In this document: positions 9,824 through 17,128 of the stretch, piece by piece
How positions within the stretch are numbered: position 1 is the first letter of the stretch
Layout of the letters: every line of letters begins with the position of its first letter
Assembly: GCA_003001795.1 (NCBI GenBank)
Contig: PVNI01000003.1
Span: 1 to 64,000 of the forward strand
Source of the DNA: Actinomadura viridilutea
Lineage (GTDB): Bacteria > Actinomycetota > Actinomycetes > Streptosporangiales > Streptosporangiaceae
Reading direction: 5' to 3'
DNA: 64,000 nucleotides
Notes under the pieces: model-generated
Seen by the model: the letters and a program-made list of their open reading frames with translations, nothing else
Database searches by the model: none
What the model was told of the DNA's origin: nothing
Made by a program: the position numbers and the translations under genes

Positions 9824-10057
9824 ATGGAGGAGCGACGCGGCGACGTCCAGGAACTGAGCGACTTCGAGCTCGTGGTGTACGAGACGGTCGCCGAGATCGA
9901 CAAGGACGGCGCCACCGCCGACCTGGCCACGCTGAACCGGCTGATCGGCGGGCCCGAGGAGGACATCCGGGCGGCCCTGGCGCACCTGCTGGCCGTGAAC
10001 CACCTGCGGTGCGGCGACGCGGGCTTCGTCCTCGGCCCGCACGACTGGGCCCCCTGA
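9824..10057 (+). CDS. Small protein of unknown function, winged-helix-like
   Basis: 77 residues from ATG 9824, preceded by a G-rich ribosome-site-like stretch; a GTG at 9788 would add 12 residues. It begins about 50 bp after sbnB and before the operon hairpin, so it is probably co-transcribed with sbnAB. The body (LSDFELVVYETVAEIDKDGA, then LATLNRLIGG, then IRAALAHLLAVNHLRC) reads as a small helical, winged-helix-like fold with a short strand pair at the end. It lacks the signature of MbtH proteins. Function unknown; a cluster regulator or helper is possible. Confidence 0.65.
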   Translation: MEERRGDVQELSDFELVVYETVAEIDKDGATADLATLNRLIGGPEEDIRAALAHLLAVNHLRCGDAGFVLGPHDWAP

Positions 10058-10069
10058 CCGGCCGACGCC

Positions 10070-10105
10070 GGCGCCCGGGAGCGGCGGCGGCCCGCTCCCG
10101 GCGCC
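10070..10105. terminator. Strong hairpin after the sbnAB operon
   Basis: 10070-10084 pairs with 10092-10105 (14 bp with one bulged C, 7-nt loop), just after the small ORF. There is no T-run, as is common in actinomycete terminators. It may serve both directions because the minus-strand relic at 10123 ends beside it. Confidence 0.6.
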
Positions 10106-10122
10106 GCGCCGGCGGCGGCGCG

Positions 10123-10476
10123 TCACTCGTGGCCGCTGATCGGGTGGGGGCGGTAGGGCGCCTCCAGGCGGGCCTTCTCCTCGTCGGTGAGCGTCAGCCC
10201 GGTCGCGGCGACCGCCTCGGCGAGGTGCGCGACCTCGCCCGCCCCGATGATCGGCGAGACGACGCCCGGCCGGTCGAGCAGCCAGGCGAGCGCGACCCGC
10301 GCCATCGTGACGCCCCGTTCGCCGGCGACCGCGCGCACCGCGTCCGCGATGTCGAAGTCGCTCTCGTCGGTGTAGAGGAGCTCGGCGTACCGGTCGGTGC
10401 GGGCGCGCAGCGTGTGCCTGCCGCCGCCGCGGCTGCGGGTGCCGGCGAGCATGCCCCTGGCCAGCGGGCTCGCGCC
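10123..10476 (-). pseudogene. 5'-truncated aldo/keto reductase relic
   Basis: The last ~115 residues match the C-terminal third of aldo/keto reductases: SPLARGMLAG, then GVTMARVALAWLLDRPGVVS, then PIIGAGEVAHLAEAV, then LTLTDEEKARLEAPY. Upstream, the homology stops abruptly near 10476, inside the SPLARG motif. The barrel N-terminus with catalytic Asp/Tyr/Lys/His is missing, and the sequence becomes the promoter and start of the acyl-CoA dehydrogenase on the other strand. The relic ends in a normal stop at 10123. Probably left by a deletion or rearrangement that brought in the dehydrogenase gene. Confidence 0.8.
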
Positions 10477-10522
10477 CGGCTCTGGTGCCCGCCCGCGTCC
10501 CTGGGGCAGGATGGGGACCGGT

Positions 10523-10540
10523 ACCAAGCATGCGTTTGGT
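10523..10540. promoter_or_regulatory. Operator-like imperfect palindrome before acyl-CoA dehydrogenase
   Basis: ACCAAGCATGCGTTTGGT, with matching ACCAA/TTGGT outer arms, ends 15 bp before the start codon. Palindromes of this look precede many actinobacterial fatty-acid or steroid catabolic genes and bind TetR-family repressors (KstR2/FadR type). The regulator is not in the window. Confidence 0.5.
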
Positions 10541-10555
10541 TGGGAGGCTGGCGGG

Positions 10556-11671
10556 ATGGGGCCGGACGCCACCGAGGAGCTGCGGGAGCTGCGGGACACG
10601 CTGCGGCGGTTCTTCGCCGACGCGTCGCCGAGCGCGCGGGTGCGGCGGCTCATGGCGACGGACGAAGGCTACGACCCGCGGATCTGGGCGCAGATGGCCG
10701 GGCAGCTCGGGCTGCAGGGGCTGGCCGTCCCGGAGCGGTTCGGCGGCGCCGGGTACGGGATGCGGGAACTGGCGGTCGTCATGGAGGAGATGGGGCGGGC
10801 GCTGGTGTGCGCGCCGTTCCTGTCCTCGGTGGTGCTGGCCGGGTACGCGCTGCTCGGCTCGGGGGACGAGGACGCCGCCCGCGACCTGCTTCCGGGCATC
10901 GCCGACGGGAGCGCCATCGCCGCCCTGGCGTGGATGGAGGACGAGCGCTGGGACCCCGACCGCGTGCGGACGGCGGCCCGCCCCGCGCCGGGCGGCTGGG
11001 TGCTCGACGGCGCCAAGACGTACGTGCTGGACGGCGGCATCGCCGACCTCATCCTGGTCGTGGCCGACCGCGAGGGCCGGCGCGCGCTGTTCGCCGTGCG
11101 CGGCGACGCCGACGGACTCGCCCGGACGCCCCTGCCCACGCTCGATCAGACGCGCAAGATGGCCCGGCTGGAGTTCCGGGGCGCCCCGGCCCGGCCGGTG
11201 GGTGCCTACGACCCGCGCGTCATGGACCTGGCGGCGGTGGCGCTGGCGGCCGAGCAGCTGGGCGGCATGCAGCGGGCGCTGGAGATGACGGTGGAGTACG
11301 TCAAGGTGCGCCGCCAGTTCGGCCGTCCGATCGGCTCCTTCCAGGCCGTCAAGCACCGGTGCGCCGACATGTTCGTGCTGGTGGAGTCGGCCCGGTCGGC
11401 AGTGGCGCACGCCGCGGACGTCGCCGACGGCGCCCCCGAGGAGCTGCCCGTCGCCGCCGCGCTGGCCCAGGCGTACTGCTCGGAGGCGTTCTTCCGGGTC
11501 GCCGCCGAGACCGTCCAGCTCCACGGCGGCATCGGGTTCACCTGGGAGCACGACGCGCACCTGTACTTCAAGCGGGCCGCGTCCTCGCGGGAGCTGCTCG
11601 GCTCCCCGGCGGCGCATCGGCGGCGGCTGGCCGAGCTCGTCGGGATCACGGGTGCAGCGCCAGCCCCTTGA
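10556..11671 (+). CDS. Acyl-CoA dehydrogenase (FadE type)
   Basis: 371 residues, FAD-dependent acyl-CoA dehydrogenase family, catalysing alpha,beta-desaturation of an acyl-CoA. Helical N-domain (RELRDTLRRFF, then GLQGLAVPERFGGAG), middle beta-domain, and a C-terminal domain with RRQFGRPIGSFQAVKHRCADM and LHGGIGFTWEHD, which is typical of actinobacterial FadE proteins. ATG 10556 follows GGGAGG; the longer frame upstream only reads through the relic. The gene stands alone, converging with the DUF2000 gene and overlapping its 3' end by 26 bp. Substrate not predictable. Confidence 0.9.
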   Translation: MGPDATEELRELRDTLRRFFADASPSARVRRLMATDEGYDPRIWAQMAGQLGLQGLAVPERFGGAGYGMRELAVVMEEMGRALVCAPFLSSVVLAGYALLGSGDEDAARDLLPGIADGSAIAALAWMEDERWDPDRVRTAARPAPGGWVLDGAKTYVLDGGIADLILVVADREGRRALFAVRGDADGLARTPLPTLDQTRKMARLEFRGAPARPVGAYDPRVMDLAAVALAAEQLGGMQRALEMTVEYVKVRRQFGRPIGSFQAVKHRCADMFVLVESARSAVAHAADVADGAPEELPVAAALAQAYCSEAFFRVAAETVQLHGGIGFTWEHDAHLYFKRAASSRELLGSPAAHRRRLAELVGITGAAPAP

Positions 11672-12065
11672 GCATCTTGTCCAGCGGGTTCTTCGGCCCG
11701 TACAGGCCGAGGCCGACCAGCGGCATCTCCTCGGCGGCGACGGCGCGGACGGTGGCGCGGTTGTCGACGTCGTTGCCGGTCTTGAACATGTCCTCGATGT
11801 ACACGGCCATGCTCACCTCCCGGGCCAGGGCCCGGGCGTGGACGCGGGCGAGGTCCTCGCCGGTGCCCGCGTACACCAGGACGGGCTGGCGGAACATCGG
11901 CAGGTAGCGGTCGCCGGAGGCGTTCTCGTACGGCTCGCCGATCAGATCCGGATGCCCGGCGGCGACGGCCCCGGCCAGGAACGCGGTGACGTTCAGCCGC
12001 TGCCAGGCGGCCAGGTCGTCCCGCACCACGATGGCGATCTTGGTGGTGACGCGCATGGGCGTCAT
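11646..12065 (-). CDS. DUF2000 family protein
   Basis: 139 residues matching the DUF2000 pattern: an N-terminal IAIVVRDDLAAWQRLNVTAF segment, then GEPYENASGDRYLPMFRQPV, and a C-terminal AVAAEEMPLVGLGLYGP. Function is unknown; structures of the family show a small alpha/beta fold. The start is ATG 12065 or ATG 12056 (MTPMRVTT); neither has a strong ribosome site. The gene is divergent from an AraC-type regulator only 42 bp away, so that regulator probably controls it. Confidence 0.8.
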   Translation of the reverse strand: MTPMRVTTKIAIVVRDDLAAWQRLNVTAFLAGAVAAGHPDLIGEPYENASGDRYLPMFRQPVLVYAGTGEDLARVHARALAREVSMAVYIEDMFKTGNDVDNRATVRAVAAEEMPLVGLGLYGPKNPLDKMLKGLALHP

Positions 12066-12107
12066 GGTCGCGACGGGGCTCCGGGCGCGTCTTGTACGCT
12101 CGTGCGC

Positions 12108-12935
12108 GTGAGCGGCGAATGGACCCGCTACTGGCGCGACGGCGACCGGCCGCTCGAGGCCATGCACGCCCGCTTCGAACGGCGCTCCTACCACCGGCAC
12201 AGCCACGAGACGTACTCCTTCGGCGTCACCGAGGAGGGCAGGCAGGCGTTCCGCTGCCGCGGCGCCGCCCACACCAGCGCGGCCGGGATGGTCATGGCGT
12301 TCAACCCCGACGACGCGCACGACGGCGGCCCCGCGGACCGGGCCGGGTTCATCTACCGGATCGTCCACCTGGGACCCGACCTGGTCGGCGAGGTGCTCGC
12401 CGACATCACCGGCCGTCCGACCGGGCTGCCGCTGTTCGCGTCGCCGGTGGTGGAGGATCCGGTGCTGGCGCGGGACCTGCGGGCGCTGCACCGCGCCCTG
12501 GCCGGGGGCGCGTCGCGGCTGCGGCGCGACGAGCTGCTGACCGCGACGGTGGCGTCCATGGTGCGCCGCGCCGCCGTCGGTTCCGGCCGAGTGACCGCGC
12601 CCTCGCCGTCGCGCGCCGACGCGCGCGTGGTCCAACGGGCCCGCGAACGGCTGCACGACGGCCTTCTCGACGACATCTCGGCCGAGGAGCTGGCGCGCGA
12701 GGCCGGATGCAGCCGGTTCGCGCTCTACCGGGCGTTCCGGCGGGCCTACGGGATGGCGCCGAGCGACTACCAGCGCCAGCTCCGGCTGCGCGCCGCCCGC
12801 CGCCTCATCGCCCGCGGCGACCCGATCGCCGAGGTCGCCGCGGCCACCGGATTCGCCGACCAGAGCCACCTGACCCGCTGGTTCGTCCGCTGCTACGGGA
12901 TCACCCCGGCCGCCTACCGGCGCGCCGCGCACTGA
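12108..12935 (+). CDS. AraC-family transcriptional regulator
   Basis: 275 residues. The N-terminal cupin-like AraC sensor domain carries YHRHSHETYSFGVTEEG and MVMAFNPDDAHDG. The C-terminal double helix-turn-helix has EELAREAGCSRFALYRAFRR and IAEVAAATGFADQSHLTRWF. GTG 12108 is favoured, though GTG 12102 is in frame and no clear ribosome site is present; the mRNA may be nearly leaderless. It is divergent from DUF2000. Its stop codon lies in the first copy of a 20-bp tandem repeat. Confidence 0.9.
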   Translation: MSGEWTRYWRDGDRPLEAMHARFERRSYHRHSHETYSFGVTEEGRQAFRCRGAAHTSAAGMVMAFNPDDAHDGGPADRAGFIYRIVHLGPDLVGEVLADITGRPTGLPLFASPVVEDPVLARDLRALHRALAGGASRLRRDELLTATVASMVRRAAVGSGRVTAPSPSRADARVVQRARERLHDGLLDDISAEELAREAGCSRFALYRAFRRAYGMAPSDYQRQLRLRAARRLIARGDPIAEVAAATGFADQSHLTRWFVRCYGITPAAYRRAAH

Positions 12936-12983
12936 CACTGTCCGCCGCGCACTGACACTGTCCGCCGCGCGCTGACGCTGTGC
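12924..12983 (+). repeat. Three 20-bp tandem repeats over the AraC stop codon
   Basis: Units at 12924-12943 and 12944-12963 are identical; 12964-12983 has four changes. The first unit carries the AraC stop, and copies 1 and 2 repeat the GCACTGA end, so the gene's last codons are duplicated downstream. Confidence 0.9.
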
Positions 12984-13041
12984 GCCGCGCGCCGGGCGTC
13001 CGCCACAATGCGGAAGGCGGAATCGACGACGAGGAGCGGCA

Positions 13042-14046
13042 GTGACGCGACGGGCGAGCGGAAGCATGTTCGGGCTGGCGTACGGGGACGCGCTGGGCAA
13101 GGACACCGAGTTCCTGGACATGCGGCGGATCGCCGAGCGGTACGGGCCGGACGGGCCGCGCGAGCTGCCGGGCGATCCGGCGCTGGTCACCGACGACACG
13201 CAGATGGGCCTGGCCGTGGGCGAAGGGCTGCTCGACGCGCCGGGCGACGCGTCGCTCACCCCCGAGCTGATCGAGCCGCTGTGGCGGCGGCGGTTCATCG
13301 ACTGGGCGCGCAGCCCCGACAACAACCGGGCCCCGGGCAACACGTGCATGCGGGCCATCGGAGGGCTCGCCGAAGGGCACCCCTGGGTCGAGGCGACGGT
13401 CCACGACTCCAAGGGCTGCGGCGCGAACATGCGCGTCACGCCGGTCGGGCTCGTGCCGGGGCTGACGGACGAGCAGCGGTCGGGCGCGGCGCAGCTGCAG
13501 GCGGCGCTGACGCACGGCCACCCCACGGGCCTGGCCGCCAGCGAGCTGACGGCGTACGCGGTGTGGTGGCTGCGGCGCGACCTGGTGACGCCCAAGGAGC
13601 TGCCGTCGGCCTTGCGGGAGCGCTGCCGCGTCCGGCGCACCGTGTACCACGAGCGGTGGCTGGGCGAGCTGTGGCGGCGGGCGGGCGCCGACAGCCCGGA
13701 GGAGTTCATCGCGCGGGGCTGGGACGAGTGCCTGGACGCGCTGGACCGCCTGGAGGCCGCCCTCCGCGCGCCCGACCCCGCCGCCGACCCCTGCGCGGCG
13801 ACCGGCGAGGGATGGGTCGCCGAGGAGGCCCTGGCCACGGCGCTGCTGTGCTTCCTGATGTTCCCGGACGACCCGGTGGCGGCGATCCGGCGCGGCGCGG
13901 CCAGCTCGGGGGACTCCGACTCGATCGCGTGCCTGGCGGGCGCGTTCGCCGGCGCGCACCTGGGCATGGACGCCTGGCCCGCCGAGTGGGCGGAGCGGAT
14001 CGAGTACGCCGACCGCCTGGCGCGCCTGGGACGGGCCTGGGACTGA
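13042..14046 (+). CDS. ADP-ribosylglycohydrolase family protein
   Basis: 334 residues, DraG/ARH fold. Metal- and ADP-ribose-binding motifs are present: GLAYGDALG near the start, DDTQMGLAVGEGLL, GCGANMRVTPVGL, and SSGDSDSIACLAGAFAGAHLG near the end, which supply the Mg-ligating Asp residues. Such enzymes remove ADP-ribose from proteins or small molecules. GTG 13042 follows GAGGAG. No ADP-ribosyltransferase or toxin is adjacent, so it may be a housekeeping hydrolase or an orphan antitoxin. Confidence 0.88.
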   Translation: MTRRASGSMFGLAYGDALGKDTEFLDMRRIAERYGPDGPRELPGDPALVTDDTQMGLAVGEGLLDAPGDASLTPELIEPLWRRRFIDWARSPDNNRAPGNTCMRAIGGLAEGHPWVEATVHDSKGCGANMRVTPVGLVPGLTDEQRSGAAQLQAALTHGHPTGLAASELTAYAVWWLRRDLVTPKELPSALRERCRVRRTVYHERWLGELWRRAGADSPEEFIARGWDECLDALDRLEAALRAPDPAADPCAATGEGWVAEEALATALLCFLMFPDDPVAAIRRGAASSGDSDSIACLAGAFAGAHLGMDAWPAEWAERIEYADRLARLGRAWD

Positions 14047-14047
14047 G

Positions 14048-14470
14048 CTAGTCGGAGGCGGCCCAGCCGGTCCAGGCGTCGATGGTCACGGCGATGACGG
14101 GGCCCTGCGGCGGCCGGTCGCGGTACTGGGCGTAGCGGTCGCGCAGGAGGGCGATCGGGTCGGCCATGGCGGCGGGGTCGTCGATGACGCGGGCGTGGCC
14201 GTCGGCGCGCACCCACCACAGGCGGTCCCAGTCGTCGTCGTAATGGTCGGCCAGCAGCGAGACGTGCGGGTTGGCGCGGATGTTGGCCAGGCGGCGCAGG
14301 TCGCGGGACCGCTTGGGCTTGTGGTCGACGGCGGTGTACAGGACGGCGTGACGCACGGCGAACGTCACCGGGACCAGGTGGGGGCGCCCGTGCTCGTCCA
14401 CGGTCGCCAGGCGGACGACCGGGACGGAGATGAGCCGCCGCCAGGCGACGTCCTGCGGAAGCCTCGGCAT
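14048..14470 (-). CDS. PPOX-class, probable F420-binding, split-barrel protein (Rv0121-like)
   Basis: 140 residues from ATG 14470. Pyridoxamine 5'-phosphate oxidase-like split barrel: VVRLATVDEHGRPHLVPVTF, then AVDHKPKRSRDLRRLANIRA and NPHVSLLADHYDDDWDRLWW. This layout matches the actinobacterial F420-dependent PPOX family named after Rv0121. Likely an F420 or flavin reductase of unknown substrate. Convergent with the ADP-ribosylglycohydrolase, with stops 1 bp apart. Confidence 0.82.
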   Translation of the reverse strand: MPRLPQDVAWRRLISVPVVRLATVDEHGRPHLVPVTFAVRHAVLYTAVDHKPKRSRDLRRLANIRANPHVSLLADHYDDDWDRLWWVRADGHARVIDDPAAMADPIALLRDRYAQYRDRPPQGPVIAVTIDAWTGWAASD

Positions 14471-14528
14471 ACTCGCAGCCTGACACGGATGCCGCCGCTG
14501 ACCCAAGGGCGGGGCGGCCCTGGTCCGG

Positions 14529-15179
14529 TCACGCCTCCCGGCGCGGGTACTCCGGCGGGCGCAGGCCGCGCTCGGCCGCCTTGGCCAGCTCCTCCTCGGT
14601 GAGGATGCGCGGTTCGCCGATCATCTTGGCCCGTACGTACACCCCGCACAGCCACTCCAGGAGCCGGGCGTTCTCGTACGCCTCGTCCAGGTCCCCGCCG
14701 AGGGTGACGCCGCCGTGGTTGGCCATCAGCGCGGCCCGCCTGCCGCCCTCCAGGGCCTTGCGCACGTTGGCGGCCAGTTCGGCCGTGCCGTACGTGGCGT
14801 ACTCGGCGACCCGCACCACCCCGCCCAGCAGCAGAGTCGTGTAGTGGATCGGGGGCAGCTCGGTCATGGTGGAGGCGACGACGGCCCCGTAGGTGGAGTG
14901 GGTGTGCACGACCGCCGATGCGCCGGACTCCTCGTAGACGGCCAGATGCATGGGCGTCTCCGAGGACGGCGCCCGCCGCCCCTCCACCGGCCGGCCTGAC
15001 ATGTCGAGCACCGGGCAGTCCTCGGGAGACATGCGGTCCAGCATCATCCCGCCGGGGGTGACGGCCACCAGGTCGCCGGAGCGCACGCTGATGTTGCCGG
15101 CGGACCCGACCACCAGGCCGCCGGCGGCCATCTGCCGGCCGATCCGGCACAGTTCGGCGCGTTCCTCGGCGAGCAGCAT
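14529..15179 (-). CDS. Class II aldolase/adducin family protein
   Basis: 216 residues, zinc-dependent class II (fuculose/rhamnulose-phosphate type) aldolase fold. Visible: GNISVRSGDLVAVTPGGM, the metal pair in VVHTHSTYGAVVAST, the third-His region MANHGGVTLG, and SSETPMHLAVY. Expected reaction: retro-aldol cleavage of a sugar phosphate, or a related decarboxylation. ATG 15179 has AGGGGG upstream. No sugar kinase or isomerase is adjacent, so the substrate is open. Confidence 0.85.
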   Translation of the reverse strand: MLLAEERAELCRIGRQMAAGGLVVGSAGNISVRSGDLVAVTPGGMMLDRMSPEDCPVLDMSGRPVEGRRAPSSETPMHLAVYEESGASAVVHTHSTYGAVVASTMTELPPIHYTTLLLGGVVRVAEYATYGTAELAANVRKALEGGRRAALMANHGGVTLGGDLDEAYENARLLEWLCGVYVRAKMIGEPRILTEEELAKAAERGLRPPEYPRREA

Positions 15180-15325
15180 CGAAACCCCCTTTTCACCGTC
15201 CGCCATCGCCGTACGGTACGGCCTTCGACGCGCCGCGGGGAACAGGGCCGTCTTGCCGCCGCCCGGCGTTCCGACGACCAGGCGCGGCGGGCACTGGGCA
15301 GGGGGCGAGAGCAGCAGGCCATGAG

Positions 15326-15369
15326 AACGGCCCGGCGATGCGACCGCGCCGCCGCATCGTCGGGCCGTT
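15326..15369. terminator. Long hairpin between aldolase and ACT genes
   Basis: 17-bp stem with one mismatch (15326-15342 against 15353-15369) and a 10-nt loop, about 45 bp beyond the stop of the minus-strand ACT gene. No T-run. The remaining ~200 bp between the two genes shows no ORF. Confidence 0.6.
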
Positions 15370-15413
15370 CGAACACCTTAGACGCCGTTGATATCTAGTT
15401 GGTTTCCTCCCAA

Positions 15414-16085
15414 TTAAGACGTTCGCACCAGGTCTGGGTCTTTTGTCCCGGTCCCTCGGACGCCGAGCACCGCCTCGGCCGCGCTCACCAGCTGCTCCAG
15501 CCGGAACACCTCCGTGCGGTGGAACGGCGGGGCGCCCGTCCGCGCCACCACCAGCACCCGCGGGTCCCCGCCGCCGGCCCCGGCGATCGGGCAGATCGCG
15601 AACTGGGTGCCGTCGTCCAGGGCGAAGGCGCGCGCCCGCACCGGGTGCAGGTCCGGCAGCTCCGGCGTCGTCCCGCAGGCCAGGCTGCAGTGCACGAGCG
15701 CGTGGCCGTCCGGGCCGCCCGCGGCCAGGCCCGCCCAGTCCGCGCTGAGCAGTGCCGGCACGGCGTCGACCAAGGTCACCGGGCCGCGCTCGGGCGCGGC
15801 GGCCAGCTGCCCGATCAGCGCCGCGTCCGGGTAGGCGCCCTGCGGCTCCACCGTCGGCCACATCCCGATCACCTGCACGCCCGGCACCGACCCCAGCCCG
15901 TCCGCCAGCCGCCCGAACCCCGCCTCCGCGGGCCAGAGCACGGTGAAGTCGTCCAAGGCACGTCCGCCGTCGCGTTCCAGGACGGCCATCTGCACCACGT
16001 CGGCGCCCGCCGCTCCCAGAATCCGCGCCACTCTGCCCAGCGAGCCGGGACGATCCGGCAGCCGGACGCGTATCCGCAGCAACAT
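15414..16085 (-). CDS. ACT-domain protein
   Basis: 223 residues. The N-terminal ACT domain (MLLRIRVRLPDRPGSLGRVARIL, with the DRPGSL ligand loop) is followed by a second, GAF- or ACT-like regulatory half (PVTLVDAVPALLSADW, then FALDDGTQFAICPIAG). Such proteins bind amino acids or other small ligands and regulate enzymes or transcription; no catalytic domain is visible. The ribosome site AGGAGGTG before ATG 16085 is one of the best in the window. A single gene with unknown partner. Confidence 0.78.
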   Translation of the reverse strand: MLLRIRVRLPDRPGSLGRVARILGAAGADVVQMAVLERDGGRALDDFTVLWPAEAGFGRLADGLGSVPGVQVIGMWPTVEPQGAYPDAALIGQLAAAPERGPVTLVDAVPALLSADWAGLAAGGPDGHALVHCSLACGTTPELPDLHPVRARAFALDDGTQFAICPIAGAGGGDPRVLVVARTGAPPFHRTEVFRLEQLVSAAEAVLGVRGTGTKDPDLVRTS

Positions 16086-16281
16086 GGCCCACCTCCTGTG
16101 TTCGGAACACGGTCCGTTCAGGGTGCGGAAGCGGCGTTTCGGCTGTGTTACCGCCGCATGTCAAAGCCGACAAACAGGTGGAGGTAGGGCAAACCTATGA
16201 CGAGGCCGGTCAACGGCACGTTTAGGGAAGGTCAACGGCGGACCTACCCTCGCCGCCTGGGGGCCGTTAGGGTTACTGCAC

Positions 16282-17121
16282 GTGTCGAGTGCTCCGGGTC
16301 GCCCAGTAAACGAGGCCTCCGGCGAGGCCCCCGCGGAACCGGCGCGTCCGCCCGCCGAGGGCGACGGGCACGACATCCCCGTGGCGGCCGTCCCCGGGAC
16401 GGACGCCGTCGTGGCGGACGGCGACGCGATCGCCGGGATCCGCGACGCCCTGGCCGCGCTGGCGGCGCGGCTCGACCGCGAGCACGAGCGGGCCGCGCAC
16501 CGCGAGGCCGTCATCGACCGCCTGCACGAGGAGAACGAGCGGCTGCGGCGCGGCGAGCTGGAGACGGCGCTCGAGCCGCTGCGCGCCGCGCTCTACCGGC
16601 TGCACGACCAGGCCCGGCGGGAGGCGCGCCGGTGGGCCGAGCCGGACCCGCCCGACCCCGCGCACGCCGCCGCGCTGCTGGAGGCGGTGGCCGACGAGAT
16701 CGCCGACGCGCTGGCCCGCTCGGGCGTCGAGCGCTTCACCGTCGAGCCCGGGGAGCCGTTCGACGCGGCGCGGCACCGCCCGGTGGCGGTCGAGCGCGTC
16801 GCCGACCCGGCGCTGGCGGGCACCGTGCTGTGGGCGCGGACGGACGGGTTCGAGCGGGGCGGCCGGGTGGTGCGCAAGGCCGAGGTGTGCGTCGCCAAGG
16901 CGCCGGATCCGGCGCCCGAACCGGCCCCGGCGCCCGGACCGGCCGCCGGTCCGGAGCCGGACGCGGCCGCTGATCCAACAAGTCGGCAAAGTCATCGACG
17001 CGAGGCCGGGGCGGGCGAGACGATGGCGACCACGTCAACCGCATCGTCCACGCCGCCCTCCGCGTCCCGCGCCCGCCGCGCCACCGCGAGCGGCGCGCCC
17101 GGACCAGGTAGCGATAGGTGA
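16282..17121 (+). CDS. GrpE-like nucleotide exchange factor, Hsp70 operon
   Basis: 279 residues. A disordered acidic/Pro-rich N-terminus (1-50), a long helix with heptads (about 50-105: LAALAARLDREHERAAHREA and onward), then a short beta-domain (VERFTVEPGEPFDAARHRPVA, GTVLWARTDGFERGGRVVRK) as in GrpE. The tail is Pro/Ala-rich. GrpE proteins release ADP from Hsp70. The gene lies 7 bp before a DnaK-like gene, supporting the pairing. Start GTG 16282. It is longer and more divergent than housekeeping GrpE, so it is probably a dedicated paralogue. Confidence 0.82.
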   Translation: MSSAPGRPVNEASGEAPAEPARPPAEGDGHDIPVAAVPGTDAVVADGDAIAGIRDALAALAARLDREHERAAHREAVIDRLHEENERLRRGELETALEPLRAALYRLHDQARREARRWAEPDPPDPAHAAALLEAVADEIADALARSGVERFTVEPGEPFDAARHRPVAVERVADPALAGTVLWARTDGFERGGRVVRKAEVCVAKAPDPAPEPAPAPGPAAGPEPDAAADPTSRQSHRREAGAGETMATTSTASSTPPSASRARRATASGAPGPGSDR

Positions 17122-17128
17122 AGAGGAC

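Noticed and set aside
9824..10057. The small ORF as an MbtH-like protein
   Set aside because: Lacks the NPFD and W/P-rich MbtH signature; the pattern is helical.
10397..10555. Longer N-terminus of the acyl-CoA dehydrogenase
   Set aside because: It is antisense to the AKR relic, has no ribosome site and lies upstream of the operator palindrome.
16182..16198. AGGTAGGGCAAACCTAT, resembling a DtxR/IdeR iron box
   Set aside because: Matches about 13 of 17 positions but lies between an ACT gene and a GrpE gene, far from the NRPS genes. The arms are only AGGT/ACCT. Probably chance.
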